NCBI GenBank assembly: GCA_013339895.1
Contig: JABACO010000009.1
Coordinates: 9,343,761 to 9,407,760 of the forward strand
DNA from: Ephydatia muelleri
Taxonomy: Eukaryota; Porifera; Demospongiae; Spongillida; Spongillidae
DNA: 64,000 nt
Direction: 5' to 3'
Made by a program: the position numbers and the translations under genes. Numbering within the stretch: position 1 is the stretch's first letter; the number at the start of each line of letters is the position of its first letter. Of the stretch, positions 22,454-34,895 are shown one piece after another. Under the pieces are notes generated by a model. That model made no database searches. It saw only the letters and a program-made list of their open reading frames with translations, and was not told the DNA's origin.

Positions 22454-24996
22454 ATGGCGACCTCTTCACCAGAAGATACGTACTCTAGGTTTAGACTGCA
22501 TCTGCAAGGGTCCTTTTCCTCTTGAGAGGAAAAGGAAATTTTTCTGAGTAGATTTGAGGCAGCGAAGCAACTACTTGCACCCGGTTGCAAGCGGAACGCT
22601 ACTATCAGCGTGTTGAATACTTTGCTGGACCGTGTATTGACACAACCCGAGAATGTCCAGGCCTCAAGTAGCAGAACATTCTTTTCTAGGAATGAAATGA
22701 TGTTGGATTCAGCAGGTTAGTTGGATGGATATATACATGTACGTTCGGTTATACAAAATTTGGTTTACTAACTTACTAAGGGATCTATACGGGAGACGAA
22801 GACGCTAGTGACCAAGACCTCTTTGTGGTCGAGCGCAAGACCTTCAAGAGTCTTTGTTCGGGCCTTGTCCAGCAGTGTGGCTGTCTCTCCAACCCATCTT
22901 GGACTATAGCTTCTTTCATAAAGGTATGAGTACCGTAAGTAATTCTCTGTATAAAACTCATTTACTACTCACTTAGAAGGGACATGTAGCTAGGGTCCAG
23001 TTTGTTTGCCCACACTGCAAGCAGTCACGTGTCTGGGCTAGTTCCAGAGTGCTGTCTCGTCATTACCTTGCTAATCAGAAGTAAGAGTACCATTTGGATT
23101 TAGTAGTATCAATGTAAACGTGATTCTTTTTGCAGACTGGTCCATGCTTTCACCTGTGCTGGCATGTTGCCTCGCCAGTACATGAATTTCTATTTATTTG
23201 CTGGTATGGGTGTAGTGAAGCAGAAATACATCAGTTCAGGTGGGTGCTGAGATGATCGATTTATTTTATTTTACATCCTGTTCTAATCCATGTTCATTCA
23301 GTTTATCAGAACAAACTGTACCAGCAAGTGGTGGCAGATGTAGCAGAGGAGTCTATGAAAGCTGCTGTTGAACGTGTGAAGGAAAGCCCTCACCATGCTA
23401 CAAGTGGAGAGGTTAGAGTGCCACATAAAAAAAAAGTGTATCAATATATTTACTATATAGTGGGTTATAACTGATGCACGTCACGATTCTACGTCAAATG
23501 CATACCACTCAACGGTACCTTGTCTGGCTGGAAGGTATGCACATAAGTTCTAAATGCCCATGTTTATCAGCGTATTGTCCATTTCAGTACACATAGGATT
23601 GTTGGGAATTTCCACTCTTTCCAGACAGCAGCACAGAGTTGCTCAGACCAGGGGGGTGGCATGCATAAGATAGTCTTGCCTCAAGTTATTGCCTGAGGTT
23701 TGCTCTTGTGTCCCAACATTTTACAATTTCACATTTTCTTTCTAACAAAGGGTTAAACATCACAGAGGTAGCCCATGACTCAGGCTACTATAAAGCTGTA
23801 TGTACGACAACTCGGGATGGTCAATTCCTACGACCCTTGGCATGGTAAGGTATCTATTGGTTTTCAGTGGTGAATTGATTGGAGTTATTGCAGGCACTAA
23901 GAATGTGGCGAAGCAGTTGCGTCATATCTGTGCCGGTACAGGGATAGGACGTGGTTCACTGAACTTTCTGATAAGGGTATGTACTTTCTGGACATATTGA
24001 TTAAAAATGAAATATCTGACTATTCAGCAAGGTGCACCAAGGTGCACTTGTATTGGTGCATGAGGAACTGTGGTGGCAACCCTGTCCGTCTACGTGCAAT
24101 GATCATGAACATCAGCAAGCACTTTCAGGTTTGTATTTACATAGTGGGTGGGTGTGTATGTGTGTATGTTCTGTGTATGTGATGTGAATGTGTGTGATTG
24201 TATGTCTTTTATGTGCATTAGTGCATTGCATACGTGATATGCATCCCTGTCTGTGATTCAGGGTGATCACCAAAGTTGCTATTCTGAGAGTCCCTGTCAA
24301 CAGCCAGGTTACGTTCCACAAAGGAAGCCTCTCACTATGCCGGCAGCCATTAGTGCATATGAGGCTGCACTACGAAATACCCTCATCTACAAAAACGCTG
24401 ATTCGTGCCATCTGGTATGTAACATGAACAACATATTATGTGAATGTACATATTTGTGTTCTTCCAGTGTCGGGACACCTACTGAATTGAGTCATTTAAC
24501 CATCAGCTGCTCACCTACCTCCCAAAGAGAATTCTCATCCACACCAAGACATTTGAAATGCGTATAAACTTGGCTGTGATGGATTGGGTGAGTGCTCTAC
24601 TTGTTCTGTATGTGTTATGAGATTATGCATCCACATAGATCAGAATGAAAACTGTCAAAGGATGGCAACAAGTCACCACGAATACACAGATGTTCGCCGA
24701 CCAGACCATCACTCCACATACAATGTGTTGGTCAAGAAAACATATCGTTTTGTACAGAACATCTGGAGTATGTACGTTCTCAGGAACATCACGTCTCAAC
24801 AGTAAGTGACGATCAGTGATGCCTAATAATTGTTGTAAGACAAGTACTTTTTAGGATACTTCAGGATGATGAAGATGATGATGATATGGTGTTGCCAGAT
24901 GATGCAGCTATGTATGATGGAGACTATGTGGACAGTGAGGATGATGACTATGTTTGTTCAGAGGATGGTGGGGATGACGAGGAAGAAGATAACTGA
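22454..24996 (+). pseudogene. Kolobok-like transposase, multi-exon, inactivated
   Basis: Starts MATSSPEDTYSRF. Exons about 22454-22713, 22793-22922, 22979-23080 (zinc-ribbon FVCPHCKQSRVWASSRV), then segments with ITDARHDSTSNAYHSTV, THRIVGNFHSFQTAAQ, VNSYDPWHG, KNVAKQLRHICAG, HLYWCMRNCGGN, ESFNHQLLTYLPKRI, INLAVMDWN and an acidic tail ending EEEDN. The D..H, DxWHG and ESFNHQ motifs mark the DDE-type core of this transposase family. Breaks: TGA after LQGSFSS in exon 1 (about 22526), TGA where Trp is expected before IESFNHQ (about 24483) and a one-base shift near 23785. GT-AG introns are short. Confidence 0.7.
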
Positions 24997-25602
24997 AGTT
25001 CTGTGGCTGTAGGTGATTTCCTATATTTACATAATTTTAATGCCCAGATGTCTTTTGTCAGCCACAGGTCTCATTTTATGAATTGATATCCCTGTCTTTA
25101 TCTCAAAACAGTTCTTTTTAGAACTACCAGTACGAACAACAGATTTACTTTGTCAGATCTGCATCTGACAGCCAATGATGTATGTACATTATGAAAGCAA
25201 ATCAATTTCGTCTCATTTTCCTTGCAGATCTTGAACCGTGGCTGCAGCTGGCACTTGATGGACTTGTGTGACTACTAAACTACATGTACATCCTACCACG
25301 TTGTGGTGGTCCATGACCTGCCTGAGGACAACCCCAAAGCCTGCACATAGACACTTGGAACTTGGTGAAATGTGTGTCTTGAATGGACTGGAGGCTACTA
25401 GTGATGCCCTTTGTAAGCCTAAACATGGGATTGATAAGTCTTGGCAAAGTCGTATCTCTCATCTGCATGAAATACTGTAGGAAAGCAAATGTATATGTTT
25501 TCTATATTGATTGAGCTATTTCAGCTAAAACAGTATTGGAAACCATTCAGTTCATTCATTTCCACAACTTTCCCATAGCATGCAGATGAATGCCCCCTCG
25601 TG

Positions 25603-26600
25603 CTATCTGTGCATAATGGGATAATCAAATGAACAGGCAGCAATATGAATACGCACACATTCATGAGTCAGGTACTGGTCAGCAACACATACAATACTGT
25701 TACAAAAATGATGATCTGTAGTTAGTGTAAGGAATGCCCACTGGATTTGGATACCTGCTTCTGATTTCCTATGTAGCAAAGAGATTATAAGTACACTTTC
25801 TAATACGAAGGTTGGATCATTCACATTTTGTACACATTTTGGCATTATCTCTCTTCTGTCCAATGGGTGCGTCACCAATCCCTTCCTCGCCAGGTATGTT
25901 GGGTGGTCCCACAACCCCAGGTCTTTCAAAAGCTTCCAGAATTGCTGGTAAAGTTTGTACCGCTTTCTGTCATTGGCTAAGGATGGGACAGCTCTCCCAG
26001 TGAGGAACACAGGTGGCCGACGGATTATGCAAGGCCCAAACAGGCAGTGTCGACAACAAGGTTCATTTGGAGTGCCATTCAGCACTGGTGGGTCTCCTCC
26101 TGATGGGATATTGTTGCTATGACAACCAAGCAATTAACCTCGTGGGCACTGCACTGTATAAGTTTCTGAACTGGCTAGCATTTGTAACATCTTGGAGCCC
26201 TGTACAACTGGAGTTGGTGGCTGGCACTTGACAGGTATCTTGGCATGCTATTTCTATGCATACATTATCCACCCCTCCTGCGTTGTGATGGTCTATGACT
26301 TGTCTTACAGTTAGGTCAGCCACAAATGTCGCAGGCAGGCATCCATGGCCAGTGGTACATTCAACCACAACCTTGCATAAATGAGTGTGTAGGAATGTGG
26401 GTGATCACTGGTACAATTGAACTACAGATGAGTAGGAATGTGGCTGATTCTGGCTTGTGTATGAGTATACTAACTAATTGCATTGCTCTATATATTACCT
26501 GTGTTAATTATTTGACTAATTCGTTTTGCTGAATCATGTGCCTGACAACATATAACCTTACCTTTATTCTAGGAACGGCGCTAGGTTCGGAAGACATAAT
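25603..26600 (-). CDS. second transposon gene, Cys-rich (minus strand)
   Basis: The main open exon reads NEPCCRHCLFGPCIIRRPP, RKRYKLYQQFWKLLKDLGLW, HPTYLARKGLVTH and RREIMPKCVQN. I associate the CxxC...FWxxLxxxGxWxxPxYxxRK...RREIMPxCV pattern with accessory proteins of large metazoan DNA transposons. An upstream exon (26117-26340) has CLPATFVADLTVRQVIDHHN and a possible start exon lies near 26580-26597 (MSSEPSAVPR). A diverged duplicate of the upstream exon sits at 25225-25400, on the far side of the main exon. Intactness and exact splicing are uncertain. Confidence 0.45.
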
Positions 26601-27552
26601 TCGCAGAAATTTCAGCACGTGGAGATGTGGTTTTTGATTTCCAGTAAATGAGACAGCTGGAATCAGGGCTTTCAAAAGTTTTCTCCTGTTTTGTTTGCTC
26701 ACGCAAATGCTCATATTTTGTTTGCTCACGCAAATGCTCATGCAGCCACGCTCACCTTTGAAACTCACGTAAAGCCTCGCAGAGCTTGTAACAGCTATCA
26801 ATGCACTCTCCAGTATAAACTGAAACACAATGCGAGTCTGTTTCGAGAACAAATAAACACGCGCGATAGAGTACTAAGAAGTACTTGATCTGCCCGTCTT
26901 AACGATGTAAAAACGATGTAGCCAGCAAGTTTGGGTGAGAATCCTAACAGCTTACAAAACTACGCCATTCTGAGGATGTTGAGCTCACGTGATTTCCGGT
27001 TGGATCCAAGCGCCTTTTATACGGGAGTTTGAGCACGGCCTGCGCCACTATTTACGTGGCGTCTCCTCCTTTAAAATGAATAGTTTTGCAATATATATTA
27101 ACCTAAACGTAATACGTCCACTTTTGCACCAAATAGAAACCCCAATTACCAAAACCATAGCAGCAACTTGGATTTTTAAATTCCAGCGTTATGGTTTCAA
27201 TTTGCTTTCCTAGTACATCATAGTAATATATTTACAGTGTCTCATAATTTTGACAACCACTTTATGTAGTTATGAATCAGTATAAGAGATAGATTATTGA
27301 ACTTCATTAAGTCAATTATATAAACTAAGTAGTCTATAATGTTTAAATAAATAAAAGGTTACATATTGTGAATAAATATAGATTTCTACATTTAGCAATT
27401 TAAAATTGTGTTTGGACAACAATTCACAGGATTTTATGCAATCAATATCTTTTTAACTTGCTGAAAACAAACTTTCTTATGAATATATTTTCCTTACAAA
27501 TGTACTCAATATATTACTGACACAACAAACATTGAGTGTGAATTTGTCTTGG

Positions 27553-27619
27553 CCATCACTCATATGGGTTAGTATACCGAAAATGTTCCAAACAAATGAC
27601 TAACCCATTCGAGTGATGG
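27553..27619. repeat. small hairpin repeat
   Basis: Duplicate of 19506-19573 within the segmental duplication. Confidence 0.75.
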
Positions 27620-28350
27620 AGTTCACACTCAAGGTCAAGCAGGAGGAAGCTCTTATCCACCTCTACACTGAATGGTCAGGATGTCTTTGTGTGGTTACAT
27701 AGCACTACTGGGTATGGAAAGTCTCTCAAGGGATGACAAAGCAGCTTGCTGCATGAGTGCTGCTGACTCTGTGAAGTTGGCTCCCATGAGTTTGTTCATA
27801 TTCTAGTTGTATTTTTTTATGTGCACTCCGGATGGGTGTATGTTTTAAATGGAGAGAACATGTCAATGAACCAGGCCATTTATTAAAATGGTCATGGACA
27901 AGCGGCTAGTAGTTCTGGGAACCCGGCTGTTTATATTTATGGAAAATTACTATAAAGTATACGATTATCCACAAACTGGGTAATGGCCTAGCGCATGTGT
28001 ATTAACACCCCTGCAGCGTGAACAGGGCTGTTTCCTCCCCCCCCCCCCCCCCCCCACCAACCCCATAACATGAATATTGCTACCTGTGACAAAGGCTAGG
28101 TGTTCAAATGTTGTGGACTACATGTAATATGCTGTATGAAACTTGTACTGTATAAATACTAAGGTGTTAATGCTTGTGGCTGTTCTCATGACTGTTTGGT
28201 AATAGCTATCAGTTTGATAATTCATGGATTCTTTGGGGGATGGGGGAGGGGGGAAGAGGTGCTACTTTATACTTGCGTTAGGTGCATTAAGTTGTGTGCT
28301 TTTAGCGATGATATATGTTGACTGTTATATGCATCCAGGGACATATTCTA

Positions 28351-28628
28351 TTAGTTCTCCTCACCTATTCTCTCAGTTCTTTTAATTCCACATATTTTAT
28401 CAGCTGCTCCTTCCTCACCCAGCATCTTCAGTACCTTGCTCAGCCATTCATAGGTGGCAGCACTTCCATCCCTCCGGATCCATTTCCTCAGAAATGACTT
28501 CCTTTGATCTGCAGGTGCTCTATTATTGTTCTCAATGTCCTCAATATCCATGTCAAGGTAACGTGCCACTATTTGCCACTGTGGCAGCTCCTCTGCAATT
28601 CGTGCAATGTCTGCATCTTGTATTTTGC
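28351..28628 (-). CDS. Death-domain terminal exon (copy C)
   Basis: 278-nt exon, phase 1 to stop, complete DD helix pattern. Highly similar to copies B and D. Confidence 0.85.
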
Positions 28629-30545
28629 CTGTGGATAAAATACCTTGTTTAACAGTACAGAATGCTGTTCAGGCCTGTTCTCATCTCTAAATTAGTAATT
28701 CAAAACTGAACTCATTTAATGCATTGATGATGGTTCAAATTTTGTGTACCAAGATAGGTGCAATGTGTCTCTAAAGTTTTGCACTCATATGGCTGTATGG
28801 CCTGTGCCTCCATGGGAACATCCCTTTCCATGACACCCATATGCTCTCCATGGTGAGGTCACATCATGGACTTGCAATATTCAAGCACATAAGCTGCATA
28901 CACAGTCAATGTCCATTTGGGCATGTACTTGTTTCCTGCTTTAACCCTATAGAAGTACACGTGTTATGCTTTTGAGTGTTTGGACGCTTGTATGCTGCAT
29001 GTAGGGTTTCTGCCCTTACTGATCATTATGCTTGCTACGTTGGAATGTCATAGAATCACTGGATTCACCCTGCAGTTGGGAGAGGGATGTGTTTATTCTA
29101 CTCAGCTGGAACATCCGGGGAAACACTATTTATAGTGAGCAATTGTAATTAGGCAATCCACTGAATTACACTTGGTGTTTCATAACCTATTTTTCTGCAG
29201 ACCTGAAATGCACACTTTTCATTGCTAACGACAATTAATAGTATTCGATTAAACATCCCTGAACGTGGCTAAACATGACCACATGAAAACATTTGGGCTG
29301 CTTTATCTCACTACATTCACAGCCACTCTCTAGTTTCCCATGTCTACCAACACAAGAACATTAAAACTGATGTATGAAATATTTTTTTTAATTGCTCTTC
29401 TAGAAAACTTGTGTTTACAGTCATATGATCAATTTAACTCCAGGGGCAGCAAGTGTTAACCCTGGAATGAATAAAATGTAATACATCCAATAATGCACTA
29501 GAACTACCAACTTTAAAAGCTAAATTGTCTTTAGGAGTAACTTCTGTCACGTGGCACCATGCATCTGTACATGTATATCGTAAGAGACATTCTCGATACA
29601 GGATGCTTATAGCAGCAAAACTCATGAATCCAGCCAACTACCTGGGCTTCATTACTTTTCATATCAGGCTTACCACTTAGTGGAGCTGCACTAACAGATG
29701 TGCCAACAAATGTGCCAACAGATTTGCCAACAGATGTGCCAACAGGTTTGCCAACCGATGGTTGCAGCTGCAGTCCAAGTTTTTCTAATAGACAAATCAC
29801 ATATGAGTTGGTGCAGCTCAATATAGATATACACTTTTGTCCTAGACCAAATTCAAATAGCTTAGCAATACAAGAAGTCTAGATATGACAACGTAACTGA
29901 AAGTGAGCGTTATACCTGAACTGCTTATATTACACAAAATGAACAATGCCTCTTTTAAAAAATACACTTTTGAGACCAAGGGAAATGCTGTGTCTATAAT
30001 ATGGAAAGGGTTTAGCAGCTTTCCCCTCATTCAAACGGAGTGCTGCATACGGACGTTGGGAAGACCATGTGAGCTTTGTTTACACATATGCTCTAAAGGT
30101 GCTCTTCCAGCATATCCCCAGTGCATGCCATCACTTCAGTGAAATAGATCTGCCTTAAGGTTAGCTGCACGACAGGGACTTTTAGATCGTTTTAACAGAT
30201 GCCATTAATAAGATAGGAATATTAGCTATGAACAGATCATATATATTCATTCAAAATGTAAAACCACTCACCCCTTGCCCGACGTGCAATGGGTCTATAT
30301 CGAGGAGTTTTATCCAAAACATTCAAAAATGTTGAGAAGTTTTTGGCGTCGATGCGTATTGCTTTCTCAACTGCACTTAGCAATTTGGTTATCCTCGCAT
30401 GATTCGACAGCATATGGTTATTGACCTCGTCGTGTTCTGTTGGGCTTATCAGTGCAGCGGAGTAAAGGTGTACTGATATGTCATCAAGATTCAGTTGGCT
30501 TTGCAAATCTGCAACCATTTCTCGGAAACACGACTGTGCATCCAT
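28351..30545 (-). CDS. CARD-like / Death-domain adaptor gene, copy C (intact)
   Basis: Complete three-exon gene: CARD-like 30272-30545, SVGT linker 29674-29784 and Death domain 28351-28628 ending in a stop. Exons of 274, 111 and 278 nt (all joined in phase 1) give 663 nt, 220 residues, with no stop or frame break. Start ATG of MDAQSCFREMVADL. Linker KLGLQLQPSVGKPVGTSV...; Death domain ADIARIAEELPQW, VARYLDMDIEDIENNN, RKSFLRKWIRRDG, WLSKVLKMLGEEGAADKI. A two-domain CARD-DD protein should bridge a DD receptor or scaffold to a CARD effector in the cytosol, like RAIDD; partners are unknown. A WASP-like gene ends upstream on the same strand. Confidence 0.75.
28735..29150. repeat. recurring intron module (copy C)
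   Basis: Same block as 2480-2900, in the intron between linker and DD exons. Confidence 0.7.
29674..29784 (-). CDS. SVGT-repeat linker exon (copy C)
   Basis: 111 nt, phase 1-1, five to six (S/P/F)VG(T/K) units between a CTATTAG acceptor and a GTAAGCC donor, ending APLSG. Confidence 0.65.
30272..30545 (-). CDS. CARD-like first exon (copy C)
   Basis: FREMVADLQSQL, LDDISVHLYSAALIS, EHDEVNNHML, ITKLLSAVEKAIRID, FSTFLNVLDK and YRPIARRARG, then a GTGAGT donor. About 85-90% alike copy A by eye, while 48284-48557 is more divergent. Confidence 0.65.
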
Positions 30546-30599
30546 GAAGGTCTCAATGGTGTATCAATATCTGGGATGGAATAAATAATTTGATATCAA

Positions 30600-31932
30600 T
30601 CTAATGAAGGTCCGAGGTCCCAATGCACGTACAAAATGGAATGAACGACATAATGAATGATGCAATCCAGTGTGGTCTAAGCAGAGAAGAGCCCCTGAGG
30701 ATTGGGCCCAACTCAACCGTCTGGTTAGCCCATACTAGTGCATTTGCACGACTTATGTGCGTTTATCATAATTACACAGGCGAACAAGTGTCCTACGTAG
30801 GTCAAACTGATCATGCAGTAAGCCGGAAAATGGTGGCTATGGATTTTTTCCGCACCTCGTGAAGTCTGAGCTTACCATATAGCTCAACCGGTACCACTAC
30901 GTAGCCTGTTCGAACTTATGACAAGATGGGCCGACCTAGAGAATGCGCCGAGTTCCTCCCGTCCCACTCTCGTTAGTATACAACTAGCGCGATTTTAGAA
31001 TGTTGTGCAGTCGCCTAGAGCTCACCTCTAGAGACGTTGCTCCGCTTGCTCGATCAAAATCGCTGCTGATGAGCGGGAAAACAAACGGGGAACACCCCCA
31101 GCTAGAACAATTTAGGTCATTTGATGAGATTCACAATAGAGCTAATGAGCAAAGGGAACGGAAACCGCGCGGTCTGGGAACCAGACGATTCAGTCACTCT
31201 TGCGATGCCATACACGAAACGAGTGTGAAGCACTACGTGCCAATAAAAATGGCAGGGTCAGTGCCGAGTTCATTATAATGGACCAGCACGCAATCAGTGA
31301 CGTGTCAGTGAATATATCGTTTCGTTGCGTGATTTCATATCAATATAAACAAAGTAGAACAAGACAGTCATAATGGTTCTTTCCCAGGGTGTTAATTGAT
31401 CTAGCGAGGTGACAGACAGATGGGATCTATATCCAGAGATAAAATTGTATCAGATGGTTGTAAGCACTGCATGCACATGGTTTCGCCTGAAACTTTACAT
31501 ATCTTGTGTGTTATTGGTATTTATATGCACATGTTTGTGTGTAATTATTGAATACAGTACACAAAGCACGAGAAGATGACAGTCACACATGCACACACTA
31601 CAATGACCACAAGGTCCTGCTGAGGGTGGCTGTTCCATTTGCTTGTTTTGTTTTTGGTTGTTTTCTGTTTGGTTGTTGTTTTTTCTTCCTAAATTACAAC
31701 GGTCTGAAAAAAGAGCTGGTGTACCCAGCTTCTGTAAGATCTGGTGGGGTGTTCTCTGGCCCCTACTAGACTGACTTGAAAGGCCATGCACACATGTATG
31801 CTACCAAAATGAAGACATTTGTACTGGCAGAGGTTTTTGTACCGGATGAATTCATCAATGATTCATTGAATCCTGCTAGGGGTGATACAGGTGCTTGCAG
31901 TTTGAAGGCTACACATAAGAACACAATATCTT
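30600..31932. other. upstream region of CARD gene C
   Basis: Duplicate of 4440-5450 and then 6065-6300. Open frames here are not conserved in the other copy. No gene identified. Confidence 0.5.
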
Positions 31933-33243
31933 CAGGCGCTGATCCAGGATTATAGGAGGGGGGGGTGGCTAGAGGGTAGGGGCCAGCAATCCTCAGCAAG
32001 GGGGTCTGGGGGAGCGCTATAAGCTCCCCCAGGCCCCAGCGGGGTCAGGGCTCAGCCCCAGTGGGGTCTGGGGCTCCGCCTCAGACGCCAACGCTTTTTT
32101 ATTTCATCACGCTCAAAACGCTGCTCTACAAGATGCTATCAGACGGTCAAGAAAACTAAATGACAACGAGAAGTATGAGTTACTGATATCTGAGCAAAAG
32201 GGACTTGCAGATGCTGACTTAAATACTATATGGTTTAGTGTTGCTGAAGGAAGGAAAAGGAAAAGGATTCAATTTCAGAGACGTTGGCTGCAAGATTATA
32301 AATGGCTTCGATATGGTACATCTCAAGAATTTCAGGGAGGTTGGTGCCTGCCATGCATTTTGTTCCTAACTGAAAGTGAAATGAGTAGTTTGGGTGTTTT
32401 TGTATGTTCGCCATTTACAAATTATAATAAGTCCAAAGAATTACTTGAAAAACATTCCAAAAAAGATTTTCACTTACGTCCAGTTGATCGCGCATATGAA
32501 TTTAAGAAGACATGGTTAAATCCAGCTGGAAGAATTGACACGCACATTATGGATTGCAGTGCAAAGAACTTTATGTTAAATTCCAAAATAATGCCTTTAA
32601 TTGTTGAAGCCGTTCTTTCGTGTGCAAGGCAAAAAATAGCATTGCAAGGTCACCAACAGGACAAAATAGATTTGCACTTCCTGCAATGAGAAATGAAGGG
32701 AATTTCATAGCTATATGCTACAATTATGACTGATACATTCATGGCTTCGTTTCACCATGACTATTGAAAGGCTAGGAAATTTAGGAGTGTTAGGTATTCA
32801 TGGATTTGATTTTCCACTATCTGTTGACCAAATATGCCAATCATTTACACAAATGCACCATAGAAAGTTGTGTACTGAATCAGTGTTGTATGAATAAATC
32901 ACAACTTTCATACGATGTTCTTGTGTAAATGATTGACATATTTGGTAACTTAGTATTAAAGATGTGCACTGGCAACTATATGCTTACATTGATTTTTCTT
33001 TTGTGCTATGTACTAGTCACAATTATTATGCATGTATCAAAATAAACATCTAATCACACAAAAAAACAAAGCATCATCATCTTTTTTTCACCCCTAAATG
33101 GAAGCTGTTGAACAGAAATGCTATTAGCCCACAAACAGAAATTGCTGATAGTTCTCAATCAGTATTTTAGTATTCGTAAACGATTATTTGAGGAAGGGGG
33201 GTGTGGCTAGCCACCCTATCCACCCTCTCTGGATCAGCCCCTG
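31933..33243. mobile_element. hAT element (1311 bp) with 5-bp target duplication
   Basis: Terminal inverted repeats CAGGCGCTGATCCAG and CAGGGGCTGATCCAG (complement of the right end), flanked by ATCTT at 31928-31932 and 33244-33248. The uninterrupted site, with a single ATCTT, is at 6296-6300 in the segmental duplicate, so the boundaries are exact. The element carries a truncated transposase and cannot be autonomous. Confidence 0.9.
32105..32689 (+). pseudogene. hAT transposase N-terminal fragment (TTF/DUF4371-like)
   Basis: Open frame with RKRIQFQRRWLQDYKWLRYG, GGWCLPCILFL (zinc-finger Cys pair), TNYNKSKELLEKHSKK and EAVLSCARQKIALQGHQQD, ending soon after at a stop. This is the N-terminal third of ZMYM/TTF-type hAT transposases (FQxxWLxxYxWLxY, CxxC, H..S..H, CGRQxIALRGHR). 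The RNase-H catalytic core and dimerisation domain are missing. Confidence 0.7.
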
Positions 33244-33534
33244 ATCTTGGCTACTAACAGTCAAAGTTAGCCACACCCACTACTCTGACCACTCATCCTC
33301 GTCCTCCTCATCTCCTCTCGCATCATCATCTTCATCGTCTAAATGAGGTGGGAGGAGCAATACAAAGATCACATGACAGGTCACATGACACACAACCTAA
33401 CTGCCCAATCGCAACCTACCGCTGTGCTGCATGACGTTATTGCACATGGCAAGAGCTCTTGCAAGTGCTCCGGCCATTCCATCTAGGTCATCGGAAGGTG
33501 CACACGACTCACGAGAGTCATCCACCTGACCAAT

Positions 33535-33690
33535 ATGTGTGTGGGTGTATGTGTGTGTGTGCGTGTGTGTGTATGTGTGTATGTGTGTGTGTGTGTGTAT
33601 GTGTGTGTATGTGTGTGTGTGTGTATGTGTGTGTGTGTGTGTGCGTGTGTGTGTGTATGTGTGCATGTGTGCGTGTATGTGTGTACATTG
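33535..33690. repeat. TG microsatellite
   Basis: Interrupted (TG)n with ATG/GCG variants in a WASP copy 2 intron; counterpart of 6590-6850. Confidence 0.9.
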
Positions 33691-34774
33691 TGCGTTGTGA
33701 GAGTGTTGTGCATGTACAAATATGTAAGCGCATATGTGTTATATACATGTATATGTGTGGATTTGTGTCACCTGAGTTTCAAGAACAAAAAATGTAATTA
33801 ACATTTGTTGACTCATAATTATTTTAATCCTGTGCATAACCAATCATCAGTACTTCAAGCACAGCTTAGCAAAGAGTACATGAAGCGGGCAATACATTTC
33901 TATTGCAACATGACCATAATCATTATGGACTAAGTCAACTGAATTGATTGACTCCTCAGTTGTCCTTATGCTTTTAATGTATTATGGATAATGTCATGGT
34001 GCCCATTAAGTAAATGGCACTAACTGATACTGTCTTCAGCTGTATTCCAGCTCTGATGCTTGACAGCAAGTTGCTTCGGGAATCAGGGACAGGAGGAGCT
34101 GCGGCTGATGCCTGGTGTCTACCAGGGGGAGGAGGGGGTGGGACATTGCCTCCCATCGGGGGTGGAGGAGGAGGAGGAGGGGGGAGGGGGAGGAGCCCCT
34201 GCAGGAATGAATAAGGTCACTTCGATCTACTAAATATTAATAGTTTACCTATTTGTGGTGGAGGTGGTGGTGGAGGAGGAGCCCCACCCCTTGAGGGAGG
34301 TGGAGGGGTAGGAGAGGTCAGCTGTGGAGGCGGAGGTCATCCATCCCCGTTGTTGTGGCTAGGGGGTGGGGCTGGGGTGCATCAGGGGGTGGTCCCCGGC
34401 GAGATGGGGGAGGTGTGTCCCCATTTGTAAGTTGTCTGTTGGCCACCTCGATACCTCCATGCTCCTCCACAAAGTTGTAGATGAATTCTGCAGTCTTCTT
34501 GTCCTTCAGCTGTTCGTGAGTGACCCCAACATAGTCCAAAAGCTGCTTCCATTCAGACGAGATGTTGTTCATCTGTGTAAAAAATGGAAGGGGCAAGATT
34601 GGGTATGGACGGCCATGTGTAAGTGGTAAGGGAGGCTGTGTGTGTGTAGGAAAGGGGGAGAGGGATAGGAAAGAGGAAAAGGAGGGGTCTACTACTAACA
34701 TCAAAGTTTCCCGTTGATGGATCAAAGCCAACATGAGATAAGTGTCTACACAAGGAAAAGAGAGAAGCAGATCA

Positions 34775-34830
<56 letters not shown>

Positions 34831-34895
34831 CACACACCACACACACATACACACATACACATATGCACCACACACACACTCACACACACACGATA
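34775..34895. repeat. CA microsatellite
   Basis: (CA)n with a few interruptions, just upstream of the CRIB exon. Confidence 0.95.

Larger units (their letters stand above)
22224..27070. mobile_element. Kolobok-like DNA transposon with TTAA target duplication
   Basis: 4847-bp insertion flanked by TTAA at 22220-22223 and 27071-27074, within sequence that is continuous in the duplicate near 19010-19045. Ends AGCAGGAG and (complement) AGGAGGAG. Inside both ends lies an inverted motif CCGTATAAAAGG-(A/C)GCTTGGATCCAA. It carries a plus-strand transposase-like gene and a minus-strand second gene. TTAA targets are used by piggyBac and Kolobok; the transposase motifs fit Kolobok as I remember it. Confidence 0.6.

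Noticed and set aside
30623-30862. Plus-strand 79-codon frame upstream of CARD gene C, possible divergent gene
   Set aside because: The homologous region at 4455-4690 carries indels that break the frame, so it is not under coding constraint.
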